From an uncultured Clostridia bacterium (GTDB lineage Bacteria; Bacillota; Clostridia; TANB77; CAG-508): 64,000 bases of DNA. The position numbers and the translations under genes were made by a program. Numbering within the stretch: the first letter of the stretch is position 1; every line of letters starts with the position of its first letter. Where the stretch lies: assembly GCA_928721565.1 (NCBI GenBank), contig OV788638.1, positions 682,001 to 746,000 on the forward strand, read 5' to 3'. Shown one piece after another: positions 1 through 9,800 of the stretch. Under the pieces are notes generated by a model. It made no database searches and had not been told where the DNA came from. It was given only the letters and a program-made list of their open reading frames with translations.

Positions 1-2
1 AT

Positions 3-89
3 TTAAATCAAGTGTATCAAGTTGATATTGGAAAAAATAGTATGATTTTGTTCTTGGATAATGATACAGAAATACAATTAAGCTTATAA
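3..89 (+). CDS. C-terminal end of an unidentified protein (partial)
   Basis: An open frame enters from the left edge and stops with TAA at 87-89, leaving 28 codons. The visible tail is hydrophilic and ends in IQLSL. A perfect terminator hairpin follows 4 bases after the stop, which supports this being a real gene end. Too little is present to assign a function. Confidence 0.55.
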   Translation, partial: LNQVYQVDIGKNSMILFLDNDTEIQLSL

Positions 90-92
90 ATA

Positions 93-127
93 AAAATAAG
101 ATTTTCTTGTTCGGAAAATCTTATTTT
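93..127. terminator. Bidirectional intrinsic terminator
   Basis: Perfect 14-bp inverted repeat (93-106 with 114-127) and a 7-base loop. T-runs lie on the outer side of each arm, so it can end the left-hand gene on + and the ribbon-helix-helix gene on -. Confidence 0.85.
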
Positions 128-129
128 TA

Positions 130-330
130 TTATTGGAGTGTTTTGATTAACATTTCTTTGTCAGTATCATCAAGATTTTCTAAACTGAAATCAAGTAAAG
201 AAATAATGGTTCTGTTAAATGAAAGATTTTTCAAATTTGCCAAAGCTTGAACTTTTTCTACCATGTTTTCTGGTAAGCGTAAAGTTTTGCTAACTCCGCT
301 ATGATTTTCTGGTATTTTTAATTTATTCAT
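130..330 (-). CDS. Small ribbon-helix-helix (Arc/CopG-like) DNA-binding protein
   Basis: A 66-residue protein. The N-terminal SKTLRLPENMVEKVQALA followed by SFNRTIISLLDFSLENL has the beta-strand, helix, helix pattern of the ribbon-helix-helix fold, whose members bind DNA as dimers and often act as autorepressors or antitoxins. I chose ATG at 330 because AGGAGG lies 5 bases upstream; an upstream TTG at 348 would place that Shine-Dalgarno inside the gene. No toxin gene is adjacent. The neighbour upstream on this strand is a membrane exporter with its own terminator, so this looks monocistronic. It could be a chromosomal regulator or an orphan antitoxin; target unknown. Confidence 0.75.
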   Translation of the reverse strand: MNKLKIPENHSGVSKTLRLPENMVEKVQALANLKNLSFNRTIISLLDFSLENLDDTDKEMLIKTLQ

Positions 331-374
331 ATTAACCTCCTTGTGCAATTATTTTATAATATAAAGCAAAATAA

Positions 375-400
375 ATATGCACCCAATTGTAGGTGCATAT
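375..400 (-). terminator. Intrinsic terminator after the exporter gene
   Basis: Perfect 9-bp stem (375-383 with 92-100 of the same block, that is 392-400), loop of 8, followed on the minus strand by a U-rich stretch. It lies just past the stop codon at 417. Confidence 0.65.
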
Positions 401-416
401 GATTTTGGATATAAAA

Positions 417-986
417 TTAATTTTTATTTGAATGTTTTTTCTTCAAAAATATAGATATTGTAATTATTACTAAAATTATAGCAATTATTGCAATAACTCC
501 AGTCCATCCTAAAATTGCCACTATTTTACTTCCTAAAGACATTATAATACCAGCTAATATAACTCCAAGAGCAACAGCAGAAATACTAGTTTTAAAATCA
601 AGATTTAAAAAACTTGCTGCTAATGTTCCAGTCCAAGCTCCCGTACCAGGTAAAGGTATACCAACAAATAATAATAAGGCCCAAAATATTCCGCTGTTAC
701 CAGCTGATTTTTTTAATTTTTCTCCGCCTTTTTCACCTTTTTCTAAACACCATGTGAAAAATTTTTTCGTTAGTTTTTTGTCTTTGCCCCATTCAAGAAC
801 TTTTCTTGCAAATAAATATATGATTGGAACTGGAAGCATATTTCCTATGATTGCTATTGGATAATATAATGCAATATTTAGTCCAAGACTTTCAGCAATT
901 GGAATTGCACCTCTTAATTCTACGATTGGAACCATAGAGATAAAAAAGACTATTAGGTATTTTACGATTAATGGTAAACTTGCCAT
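417..986 (-). CDS. Small multidrug-export family membrane protein (COG2426 type)
   Basis: A 189-residue integral membrane protein. It begins with a hydrophobic segment carrying PIVELRGAIP, the hallmark of the putative small multi-drug export family (Pfam Sm_multidrug_ex). Further hydrophobic segments follow around residues 40-60, 98-125, 135-155 and 160-182, with a charged loop at 63-95 and a lysine-rich C-terminus. AGGAGG sits 6 bases before the ATG at 986. Transport substrate is not established for the family. The gene is transcribed alone between a plausible promoter (1016-1043) and a terminator (375-400). Confidence 0.8.
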   Translation of the reverse strand: MASLPLIVKYLIVFFISMVPIVELRGAIPIAESLGLNIALYYPIAIIGNMLPVPIIYLFARKVLEWGKDKKLTKKFFTWCLEKGEKGGEKLKKSAGNSGIFWALLLFVGIPLPGTGAWTGTLAASFLNLDFKTSISAVALGVILAGIIMSLGSKIVAILGWTGVIAIIAIILVIITISIFLKKKHSNKN

Positions 987-1015
987 TGTATTCCTCCTTA
1001 AATGAAACTTATTCT

Positions 1016-1043
1016 ATTTTACTATAACATATAAAAAAGTCAA
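1016..1043 (-). promoter_or_regulatory. Putative sigma-A promoter for the exporter gene
   Basis: On the minus strand TTGACT (1038-1043) and TAAAAT (1016-1021) are separated by 16 bases, 30 bases ahead of the start codon. Confidence 0.45.
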
Positions 1044-1196
1044 GGATATAGTATTAAATTTATATAATCTTTAGTTATAAAATATTACATAAATGTTACA
1101 TGATTATTAAGTTTGTGTTACATGGGGGAAATGTTATAGATAAAAGGATATTATTTTGATATAATAAAAAAAGTTGATGATGAGAGGTGGAGAGAT

Positions 1197-2204
1197 ATGA
1201 TAGATAATATATCAAAATTAAGAAATGCTACAAATAATTACAGATTAAATAATAAATACGAAATTACAGAAAATACTTTAAAATACATACAAGAAAGAAT
1301 GCTAGCAAATAAAAATGAAATAGAAGAATTGATAAAATTAAAAGAAGAAAAATATAAATATGAAGATATAAAAAATGCAATAGATGAAGAAATAAAGAAA
1401 GAAATAAGATATAAAGATTATAGAAGAATGTATATAAACAAAGAAAAATTTATATCAACAAGTCTGCTTATGCCTATTGGAGTAATTGCAGTAGAAGCAT
1501 TTGATACAATAGAAGTGATCAAATATTTAGTAAGAGCTATCAAATCAAGAAATAGTATAGCAATTTCAGATGTTGAATATGATGAATATAGCGTAAAATT
1601 TTTAATTTTAGAAATTTTCAAAGAAGCATTGAAAAAATTTGGAATAGACCAGAATTTGATAATGATTTTACCATATGAAGAATGTTTTTATAAATATTTT
1701 GATAAAGTAATTTATACATATGATGATACAGGAAAAACTTTAACTGAGAATATATATGATAATAAAGAAGAAAGTGAACGAAAATATATTTATATAGAAG
1801 ATAAGAAATTAGAAGAAATTGCTAAAAGAGATAATAACGATGGAGAAATAGTATGTGGAAATATAGAAGAGGTAATTGAAAAAATAAATACAGCATATAG
1901 TAAAGGGGCAACAATATATACAAGTAATTCACAAATTGCATATGAATTTATTAATTTAGTACGTAGCAAAAATGTAATGGTAAATACAAGCTTGCAAAAT
2001 GTAGAGGATATTAGAAAATCATCAAATGAGATGTATGAATATAAAAATATAATACTTCCAATTCCAAGAGAATTAATTGAAGAAGTTAAAAAGGAAGTTG
2101 AGAAAAAAACAACAGAAGAAACAAGCGAGTTGTCACTGGTTAAGGTCAATGAAGGTGTTTTGGAAAAAATAAAGAGATTTTTTAGAAGAACTTTTAAGAA
2201 ATAA
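1197..2204 (+). CDS. Degenerate glutamate-5-semialdehyde dehydrogenase (ProA)-like protein, probable pseudoenzyme
   Basis: A 335-residue protein. From about residue 90, MPIGVIAVEAFDTIEVIKY followed by AIKSRNSIAIS resembles the Rossmann segment of ProA (PxGVIGxIxExRP, then LKSGNAVIL). Residues about 215-265, EEVIEKIN then GATIYTSNSQIAYEFINLV and NVMVNTS, resemble ProA's DEAIEHIN and AERFLNEVDSAAVYVNAST. The central segment holding the catalytic cysteine of ProA (around VCNAxE) is absent and the protein is about 80 residues shorter than ProA. Start ATG follows GAGGTGG by 6 bases; TATAAT lies at 1160-1165. It is 23 bases upstream of the leucine-rich-repeat gene and probably cotranscribed. I infer an aldehyde-dehydrogenase fold without dehydrogenase activity; homology is judged by eye only. 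Confidence 0.5.
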   Translation: MIDNISKLRNATNNYRLNNKYEITENTLKYIQERMLANKNEIEELIKLKEEKYKYEDIKNAIDEEIKKEIRYKDYRRMYINKEKFISTSLLMPIGVIAVEAFDTIEVIKYLVRAIKSRNSIAISDVEYDEYSVKFLILEIFKEALKKFGIDQNLIMILPYEECFYKYFDKVIYTYDDTGKTLTENIYDNKEESERKYIYIEDKKLEEIAKRDNNDGEIVCGNIEEVIEKINTAYSKGATIYTSNSQIAYEFINLVRSKNVMVNTSLQNVEDIRKSSNEMYEYKNIILPIPRELIEEVKKEVEKKTTEETSELSLVKVNEGVLEKIKRFFRRTFKK

Positions 2205-2227
2205 TTATTAAATCGAGAGGAATAAAA

Positions 2228-5200
2228 ATGATAATTGAGGATGGAGTATTAAGAAGAGTTGAAGAATCAGATATAGTAAATGGAACTGTTGAAATTCCAG
2301 AGGGAGTAACAGAAATAGGAAATAGTGCATTTGAGAACTGGATTAGTTTAACTAAGATAGAAATTCCAAAAGGAGTAAACAAAATAGATGATTTCGCATT
2401 TTGCTGGTGTAGTGGTTTAACGAATATAAAAATTCCAGATGGAGTGACCGAAATAGGATATGGAGCATTTAAGGAATGTAGTAGCTTAACAAATATAGAA
2501 ATTCCAGAGGGAGTAACTAAAATAGACAATGCAGCATTTAGTGGATGTAGTAGCTTAACGAATATGGAAATCCCAGATGGAGTGACCGAAATAGGATATG
2601 AAGCATTTGAGGGATGTAGAGGCTTAACAAATATAAAAATTCCAGAAGGAGTGTCCCAAATAGGATTTAGTGCATTTAAGTGGTGTAGTAGCTTAATAAA
2701 TATAGAAATTCCAGAGGGAGTAACTAAAATAGACAGTGATGCATTTAAGGGATGTAGTGGCTTAACAAATATAAAAATTCCGGAGGGAGTAACCCGAATA
2801 GAGAAGAGAACATTTAAGGGATGTAGTGGCTTAACGAATATAGAAATTCCAGAGGGAGTGACCGAAATAGGATACGAAGCATTTGAGGGATGTAGTGGCT
2901 TAACAAATATAGAAATTCCAAAGGGAGTAACCCAAATAGAGAAGAGAACATTTGAGGGATGTAGTGGCTTAACGAATATAGAAATTCCAGAGGGAGTGAC
3001 CCAAATAGGATACGAAGCATTTGAGGGATGTAGTAGCTTAAAGAATATAAAAATTCCAGATGGAATGACTGAAATAGGGAAGCATGCATTTAATGAATGT
3101 AGTAGCTTGACAAATATAAAAATTCCAAAAGGAGTAGCAGAAATAAGAGAAGGAACATTTTTGTGGTGTAGTGGTTTAAAGAATATAAAAATTCCAGATG
3201 GAGTAACCCAAATAAGGAATGAAGCATTTAAGGAATGTAGTAGCTTAACAAATATAGAAATCCCAGATGGAGTGACCCAAATAGGATATGAAGCATTTTG
3301 TGAATGTAGTGGTTTAGTAAATATAAAAATTCCGGAGGGAGTAACCCGAATAGAGAAGAGAACATTTAAGGGATGTAGTGGCTTAACAAATATAAAAATT
3401 CCAGATGGAGTAACCCAAATAGGGGATGGAGCATTTGAAGAATGTAGTAGCTTAAAGAATATAAAAATTCCAGAAGGACTGACTGAAATAGGGGATTATT
3501 CAGTTGATGGATGTAGTAGCTTAACAAATATAGAAATTCCAGACAATGCTTCAATTGAATTACGTAAATTGATTTATAAAGCAGTACAACAGTGTTTGGG
3601 CGATGATGAAGAAAAGTATAAATTAGCTTTAAGAATTTTATTTCGAGATAATTTTGAAGACATACAAAGGATAAAAAATAAAGCAAATTTTAAAATAAAT
3701 AGCCGAGAGTATGATGAAAGTCAGATGGATATTTTTTATATTGAAATGATAAATTCAATAGGAATAGAAGAAATAGAAAAAATGGTAGAATTGCCTAATT
3801 TAACAGAAAAAGAAATAAAGGAATATACATTAGAAAAAGATGAGGCATTTCAAGAACTGTATGATACCAAATTCATGATAAGTGGAGACTTAGGAATAAC
3901 GCTAAAATTATTGAAACAGTTACAACAAATAAAAAGTACAAATGGCAAAGAAGAAAAAAATAGTATAGAAAAAAGAATATTTAAAGGAATAAATGAAAAT
4001 CTAGAAGAAGGATATGAAGGAACATTAACAAAATTAATATCAAAAGTATTAAAACAACAAAATATAGAAGTCTCTGCAGATATATTTGACAAAATACAAG
4101 AAATGGAAAAGAATACAAACAAAAAATTAATAAGAGATAATTTATCTAAAGTTGAAACACAAATAGAAGAATGTTTAAACAGTTATATAGTACCAATGCA
4201 GATAAGTCCAATAAAAATAATGATAAATGATACAATAGAAAATATATTTAAAGAAAATGGAAATATTGAATTAGATATATTGCAAGAAAGCTTAAAAGAA
4301 AAATTGCAACATGCAGGTGCACCATATATAAGACAAAATGAACAAAAAATTGTTGATAGTATAATAGAATTGTCAAAAAATAAAGAATTTTTAGAGACAA
4401 TAAATCATTCTTGTTTAGAGTCGTTAAAAAACACAAGAGAGCAAATAGGAGGTGCATGGAAGTATAAGTTAAATCAAACATTAAAACAAATAGGATATAC
4501 ATTTGATGACTTACCAGAGGAGTTGTCAAAAGATGAAATTGAACAATTAAATAAGATATTAGAAGAAAGAACAGAGAAAAAGATTGATTTACAGACGGAT
4601 TCAATATCAGTACCTAAAGAAGGGATAGAAAGAGAAAAGGCATATGAACTATTAGCAAGCAAAAATTTACCGGAAATAGTAACATATCAACAAATTCATG
4701 ATATGTTTGGATCTGTTCATGAGCCATATTCAGAAAACTTTAAAGATTTTTTTAAAAAATATAGAAAAGAATTTTTAGAAAATCCTAAATATTACGAAAA
4801 ATTTGGCCAAATACATAATAATTTTGAACAAATAATACATTCACCAGAATTAAAAAATGTATATAAAAATGGCGAATTGACTTTAGATGGAATAATAGGA
4901 TACATGTCAAGTAAACAATATGAAAATCAAAGACCAGGTGATGAGGAATTAGCTAAACTTTCAAAGAGCGTTGGGCAGATAGTAACAGAAGAAGAATTTG
5001 CACATGTTCAAAAAGTATTTGATGTAACTAGAAAAAGAGAGAGAACTACAATACCGCCAATATCAGTTAATGCAACAAAATATAGGGGAAGGATGTTAGA
5101 ACCAGATGATGTTTTAAATTTATTTGCAGGAAATATAACAACATGTTGCCAAAAATTTGGAGATGTTGGAGAAGGTGCAATGTTATTGGGGTCTATAGAA

Positions 5201-6535
5201 GAAAATGGAGGAATATTTGTAGTAGAGGAACTTGATGAAAATGGACAAACTCAGAATATAGTGGGCCAATCATTAACAATAAGGCAAAAGGGAAGTGATG
5301 GGGCATATGATAGGTTAACATTTGATAATATTGAAATTAATAATAATACACTTAATAGATTATCAAAAGAAGACCAGGCACAAATATTAGAAATTTATAA
5401 ACAAGCAGGAAAAGAAGCAATTGAAAATGATAAAAAATTCTTGGGTAAATTATTAAAAAATCAAAAAATAACACAAGAACAATATGATAGGCTAGTTTTA
5501 AAAGAAGTAACTGCTGGAACTGGATATAATGATTTAAAAGGTTTATATGAATTGCCGCAAGCACAAATAGTTGTGCCAGACGAAGCATATTATACTTATA
5601 ATGGGATGAAAGGACAAGAAGTAGAAGCATGGATAGATTCTACTGGTGGAAAATCACCAAGAGGGTCAAATGGTATACCAGTATTAATTGCTAGTATGGA
5701 TGAAAATGAATTAAAACAAATACATGAGAGGAAAAATAACCCTAAAATAGAAGTAAAAACCACAGATATACCATTATGGTATGGAAAAATAGGAAAAGTA
5801 CAAAATTTAACTAGCAATGAAATTGCAAAAGAAAAAGTGGAATTACTTAAACAAATTGAAAAAATTGCTTATAAAGAAGAACAACAAATGATGAACTATG
5901 AAGATGTACAAGATGTTAAAGATATTGAATGCGAATATGGAATAGAAAATGCAAATGTAAAAATAGGAAGTAATAATGATTGGTATTTAATATATGGAGA
6001 AGAAGATGATTCTATAGTAATATCGGATTTCGCAGTAATAGGTGGAGTTAATTCTCAAAAACAAAATATAAATAATGAAAATATAAAGAGTAATCCTAAA
6101 TTAGCTGTTGCCGAATCGGCGAATGAAATGTATAATTTATTAATACAAGCAGGAGAAGATGATAAAAAAATAATATGTAATGCTACAGTAGATACATCAC
6201 TAGTAAATATAACAAGGATGGCACAAAAAGGGTGTATAAGTTTGAAAAACATGGATGGAGAAGAAATAGAATATAAAGAAGGAAAAGGATTAGTATACTC
6301 AGATGATGGAAAAGCAGTAGAAACAAGAAGATGGTCTAATAATGGAAATATACAAATGTTAGACTTAGAGATAATTCCTAATATACCTGAACTAATACAA
6401 GAAAAGAATAGAATAGAGGAATTTTTAAGAAAGACTCAAGATGTTATTAAAATGCATGGAAAAGAAAAAGAGGTTGGATTAGATGAATTAAGAAAACAAA
6501 TAAGAAAAGAAACAAATGAGAATGATGATAGATAA
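2228..6535 (+). CDS. Giant leucine-rich-repeat (BspA/LRR_5 type) protein with unknown C-terminal domains
   Basis: A 1435-residue protein. Residues about 20-440 are 18 near-perfect 23-residue repeats of the form IPEGVTEIGYEAFEGCSSL, the BspA-like LRR_5 family usually involved in protein binding. The rest is alpha-helical and charged (440-900), then a compact conserved-looking region near 955-1060 with NITTCCQKFGDVGEGAM, GGIFVVEE and VGQSLTIRQKG, and a hydrophilic tail to DDR. No signal peptide, membrane segment or anchor is visible, so it is predicted cytoplasmic, which is unusual for BspA-like proteins. The ATG follows GAGAGGAA. A strong terminator follows. The CCQ/GDVGEG region is unrecognised by me; paired cysteines could be catalytic or metal-binding. 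Confidence 0.75.
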   Translation: MIIEDGVLRRVEESDIVNGTVEIPEGVTEIGNSAFENWISLTKIEIPKGVNKIDDFAFCWCSGLTNIKIPDGVTEIGYGAFKECSSLTNIEIPEGVTKIDNAAFSGCSSLTNMEIPDGVTEIGYEAFEGCRGLTNIKIPEGVSQIGFSAFKWCSSLINIEIPEGVTKIDSDAFKGCSGLTNIKIPEGVTRIEKRTFKGCSGLTNIEIPEGVTEIGYEAFEGCSGLTNIEIPKGVTQIEKRTFEGCSGLTNIEIPEGVTQIGYEAFEGCSSLKNIKIPDGMTEIGKHAFNECSSLTNIKIPKGVAEIREGTFLWCSGLKNIKIPDGVTQIRNEAFKECSSLTNIEIPDGVTQIGYEAFCECSGLVNIKIPEGVTRIEKRTFKGCSGLTNIKIPDGVTQIGDGAFEECSSLKNIKIPEGLTEIGDYSVDGCSSLTNIEIPDNASIELRKLIYKAVQQCLGDDEEKYKLALRILFRDNFEDIQRIKNKANFKINSREYDESQMDIFYIEMINSIGIEEIEKMVELPNLTEKEIKEYTLEKDEAFQELYDTKFMISGDLGITLKLLKQLQQIKSTNGKEEKNSIEKRIFKGINENLEEGYEGTLTKLISKVLKQQNIEVSADIFDKIQEMEKNTNKKLIRDNLSKVETQIEECLNSYIVPMQISPIKIMINDTIENIFKENGNIELDILQESLKEKLQHAGAPYIRQNEQKIVDSIIELSKNKEFLETINHSCLESLKNTREQIGGAWKYKLNQTLKQIGYTFDDLPEELSKDEIEQLNKILEERTEKKIDLQTDSISVPKEGIEREKAYELLASKNLPEIVTYQQIHDMFGSVHEPYSENFKDFFKKYRKEFLENPKYYEKFGQIHNNFEQIIHSPELKNVYKNGELTLDGIIGYMSSKQYENQRPGDEELAKLSKSVGQIVTEEEFAHVQKVFDVTRKRERTTIPPISVNATKYRGRMLEPDDVLNLFAGNITTCCQKFGDVGEGAMLLGSIEENGGIFVVEELDENGQTQNIVGQSLTIRQKGSDGAYDRLTFDNIEINNNTLNRLSKEDQAQILEIYKQAGKEAIENDKKFLGKLLKNQKITQEQYDRLVLKEVTAGTGYNDLKGLYELPQAQIVVPDEAYYTYNGMKGQEVEAWIDSTGGKSPRGSNGIPVLIASMDENELKQIHERKNNPKIEVKTTDIPLWYGKIGKVQNLTSNEIAKEKVELLKQIEKIAYKEEQQMMNYEDVQDVKDIECEYGIENANVKIGSNNDWYLIYGEEDDSIVISDFAVIGGVNSQKQNINNENIKSNPKLAVAESANEMYNLLIQAGEDDKKIICNATVDTSLVNITRMAQKGCISLKNMDGEEIEYKEGKGLVYSDDGKAVETRRWSNNGNIQMLDLEIIPNIPELIQEKNRIEEFLRKTQDVIKMHGKEKEVGLDELRKQIRKETNENDDR
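2295..3541 (+). repeat. 18 tandem 69-bp coding repeats
   Basis: Direct tandem repeats of 69 bp encode the 23-residue LRR units. Adjacent units differ mostly at positions encoding the variable face (EIGYEAF, RIEKRTF, KIDNAAF variants). Near-identical non-adjacent copies (for example units 8 and 16) suggest recombinational shuffling. Confidence 0.9.
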
Positions 6536-6542
6536 GTACAAA

Positions 6543-6583
6543 AAATATCTCGATTAATATTTAAATAATCGGGATATTTTTTT
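6543..6583 (+). terminator. Intrinsic terminator after the LRR gene
   Basis: 14-bp stem with one G-U pair (6543-6556 with 6566-6579) followed by a T-run. Confidence 0.85.
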
Positions 6584-6603
6584 GAGAAAATAAGCTTAAA
6601 ACA

Positions 6604-6633
6604 TTGACAAATACAATATTTTTATGCTATTAT
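6604..6633 (+). promoter_or_regulatory. Promoter of rpoB
   Basis: TTGACA (6604-6609), 18-base spacer, TATTAT (6628-6633) with an extended TGC just upstream. It lies between the preceding terminator and rpoB, leaving a 5' leader of about 230 nt. Confidence 0.7.
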
Positions 6634-6870
6634 TAATAATGTATGACTTTATAAAAATGGATTTTTGTGCCATTTGAAAAAATATAAAGACAAAATTAAT
6701 TCACAATAGTTAAAAATTAGAAAAATAAGAATTATATATATGGAAATAAAGCTAAGAAATTGTGGAAGCAGACAATATTCAAAGCTTTACGGAAATATGT
6801 ATTAAGAAGGGATTTTTCTAAATAAAATAAAACTTTAAATCTGCTTAATATTTTTTAAGGAGTGATTTAT
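6634..6870 (+). other. Long 5' leader of rpoB
   Basis: About 235 bases without a convincing gene. It contains a nested inverted repeat, AAAGCT (6748-6753) with AGCTTT (6783-6788) enclosing ATTGT (6759-6763) with ACAAT (6772-6776). In most Firmicutes rplJ-rplL sit directly upstream of rpoB; they are not here. A regulatory hairpin is possible but I recognise no known leader family. Confidence 0.4.
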
Positions 6871-9800
6871 TTGAAAATCAAAGAAGTAGAGTTCGGAAGA
6901 ACTACGCGTAAGGACTTTTCAAAAGTTGGGGACTACATTGAAATGCCAAACTTAATCAAAGTTCAAAAAGATTCCTATGATTGGTTTATAGAAGAAGGTC
7001 TTGGAGAAGTACTAAAAGACATTTCACCAATAGTAGATTATACAGGAAATTTAGTTCTAGAATTTTTCGATTATTACATGGAAGACAAAACAAAATACAC
7101 TGAGGAAGAAGCTAAAGAAAGAGATGCAACATATTCATCAAGATTACACGTTAAAGTTAGATTAATAAATCGTGAATCTGGAGAAATAAAAGAACAAGAA
7201 ATTTATTTAGGTGACTTTCCATTAATGACAGAAAGTGGAACATTTATAATAAATGGAGCCGAAAGAGTTGTAGTAAGTCAGTTAGTACGTTCACCAGGAT
7301 GTTATTATGATGAAATATTTGACACAAAAACTGGAAAGAAAACATATACATCAACAGTAATGCCACTAAGAGGAGCATGGATAGAATATGAAACAGATGG
7401 AAATGACATATTCTGGGTACGTGTTGATAGAACAAGAAAGATTCCTATTACAACACTATTAAGAGCAATAGGGTTAGTATCAGATGACCAAATAAGAGAT
7501 TTATTTGGAGAAGAAAATCTACTTGAAACAACAATCCAAAAAGATCCAATAAAAACTGGAGAAGAAGCATTAATAGAAATTTACAAAAAATTAAGACCAG
7601 GAGAATTACCAACTGTAGAAGCTGCAAGAAGTCTATTCAATGGTTTATTCTTTGATAACAGAAGATATGATTTAGCAAAAGTAGGAAGATTCAAATTTAA
7701 CCAAAAGTTAAGTATAGCAAATAGAATCAAAAACCAAGTTGCATTTGAAGATATCATGGATAAAGAAACTGGAGAAGTTTTTGCTACAGCAGGAGAAGTG
7801 ATTACACCAGAAGTTGCAGAAGATATCCAAAATGCAGGAATAAATGTAGTAGATTTAAAAATTGGAGATAAAAAAGTTAGAGTAATAGGAAATGGAATAG
7901 TAAATATCCACAAAGTATTACCAAATGTTGACTTAAGCAGTTTACACTTTAAAGAAGAAGTAAATTATGAAGTATTAAAAAACATTATGGAAAATACAAG
8001 TGAAGAAGATTTAGTACAAACAATTAAAGAAAGATATGATGAATTAGTTCCAAAACATATAACAACAGAAGATATAATAGCTTCAATAAATTATTTATTA
8101 AATATGTATAATGGTTTAGGAAAGAAAGACGATATAGATCACTTGGCAAACCGTAGAATAAGATGTGTTGGAGAACTATTACAAAATCAATTTAGAATTG
8201 GTTTAACAAGACTTGAAAGAGTAGTTCGTGAAAGAATGACAATTCAAGACCTAGATGTTATAACACCACAAACATTAATAAACACAAAACCAATAACATC
8301 ATCAATAAGAGAATTCTTTGGAAGTTCACAATTATCACAATTCATGGACCAAACAAATCCACTTTCAGAATTAACACATAAAAGAAGAATTTCAGCATTA
8401 GGACCTGGAGGACTTTCAAGAGAAAGAGCTGGATTCGAGGTACGTGATATTCACTATACACATTATGGTAGATTATGTCCAATAGAATCTCCAGAAGGAC
8501 CAAACATTGGATTGATTTCAGCATTATCTTCATTTGCAAGTATTAATGAATATGGATTTATAGAAACACCATATAGAAAAATTGATCCAGAAACACATAA
8601 AGTAACAGACATAGTAGAATATATGAGTGCAGATGTAGAAGACAATTATACAATTGCACAAGCATCTGAACCAATGACAAAAGATGGAGAATTTATAAAT
8701 AATCGTGTACGTGTAAGACGTAGAAACGAAATTATCGAAGTTGATAAAAATGAAGTTCAATATATAGATGTATCACCAAAACAATTAGTATCAATAGCAG
8801 CAGCAATGATACCGTTCTTGGAGAATGATGATGCAAAAAGATCATTGATGGGTTCAAACATGCAACGTCAAGCAGTTCCATTAATGACAACAGAAGCTCC
8901 AATAATTGCAACAGGTATTGAATACAGAGCTGCAATGGATTCTGGAATACTAATTTTGGCAGAAGATGACGGATTTGTAGAAAAAGTTACAGGTGACACT
9001 ATAACAATGAAATACAACAATGGAAAAACAGTTGTACATAAATTACGTAAATTTAAGAGAACAAATGGTGGAACATGTATTAACCAAAGACCTATAGTAA
9101 AAAAAGGTGAACTAGTAAAAAAAGGTGATGCCTTAGCAGATGGACCTGCAACAAAAGACGGAGAAATGGCATTAGGTAAAAACATGCTTGTTGCATTCTC
9201 TACTTGGGAAGGGTACAACTATGAGGATGCTATATTATTAAATGAAAGATTAGTACAAGAAGATGTATTCACATCAATTCATATTGAAGAATATGATTGC
9301 GAATGTCGTGATACAAAACTTGGAGCAGAAGAAATCACAAGAGATATTCCAAATGTTGGTGATGATGCATTAAAAGATCTAGATGAAAACGGAATAATAA
9401 GAATTGGTGCAGAAGTAAGACCAGGAGACATCTTAGTTGGTAAAGTAACTCCAAAAGGAGAAACAGAACTAACAGCAGAAGAAAGATTACTTCGTGCTAT
9501 ATTTGGAGAAAAAGCTAGGGAAGTAAGAGATACATCACTTCGTGTACCACATGGAGAAGCAGGAACAATTGTTGATGTAAAAATCTTTACAAGAGATAAT
9601 TCAGAAGAATTAGGCCCTGGAGTAAATCAAGTAATTAGATGTTACATTGCTACAAAGAGAAAAATATCAGTTGGAGATAAAATGGCTGGACGTCATGGTA
9701 ACAAAGGTGTAATTTCAAGAATATTACCAAAAGAAGATATGCCATTCTTGCCAGATGGAACACCAATAGATATATTATTAAACCCATTAGGTATACCATC

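Noticed and set aside
2295..3541. Regular ~69-bp repeats as a CRISPR array or minisatellite
   Set aside because: The repeats are fully coding, have no unique spacers and encode LRR units.
2814..3686. Long open frames on the minus strand opposite the LRR repeats
   Set aside because: They are Leu/Tyr/Ser-rich mirror images of the coding repeats with no ribosome binding sites.
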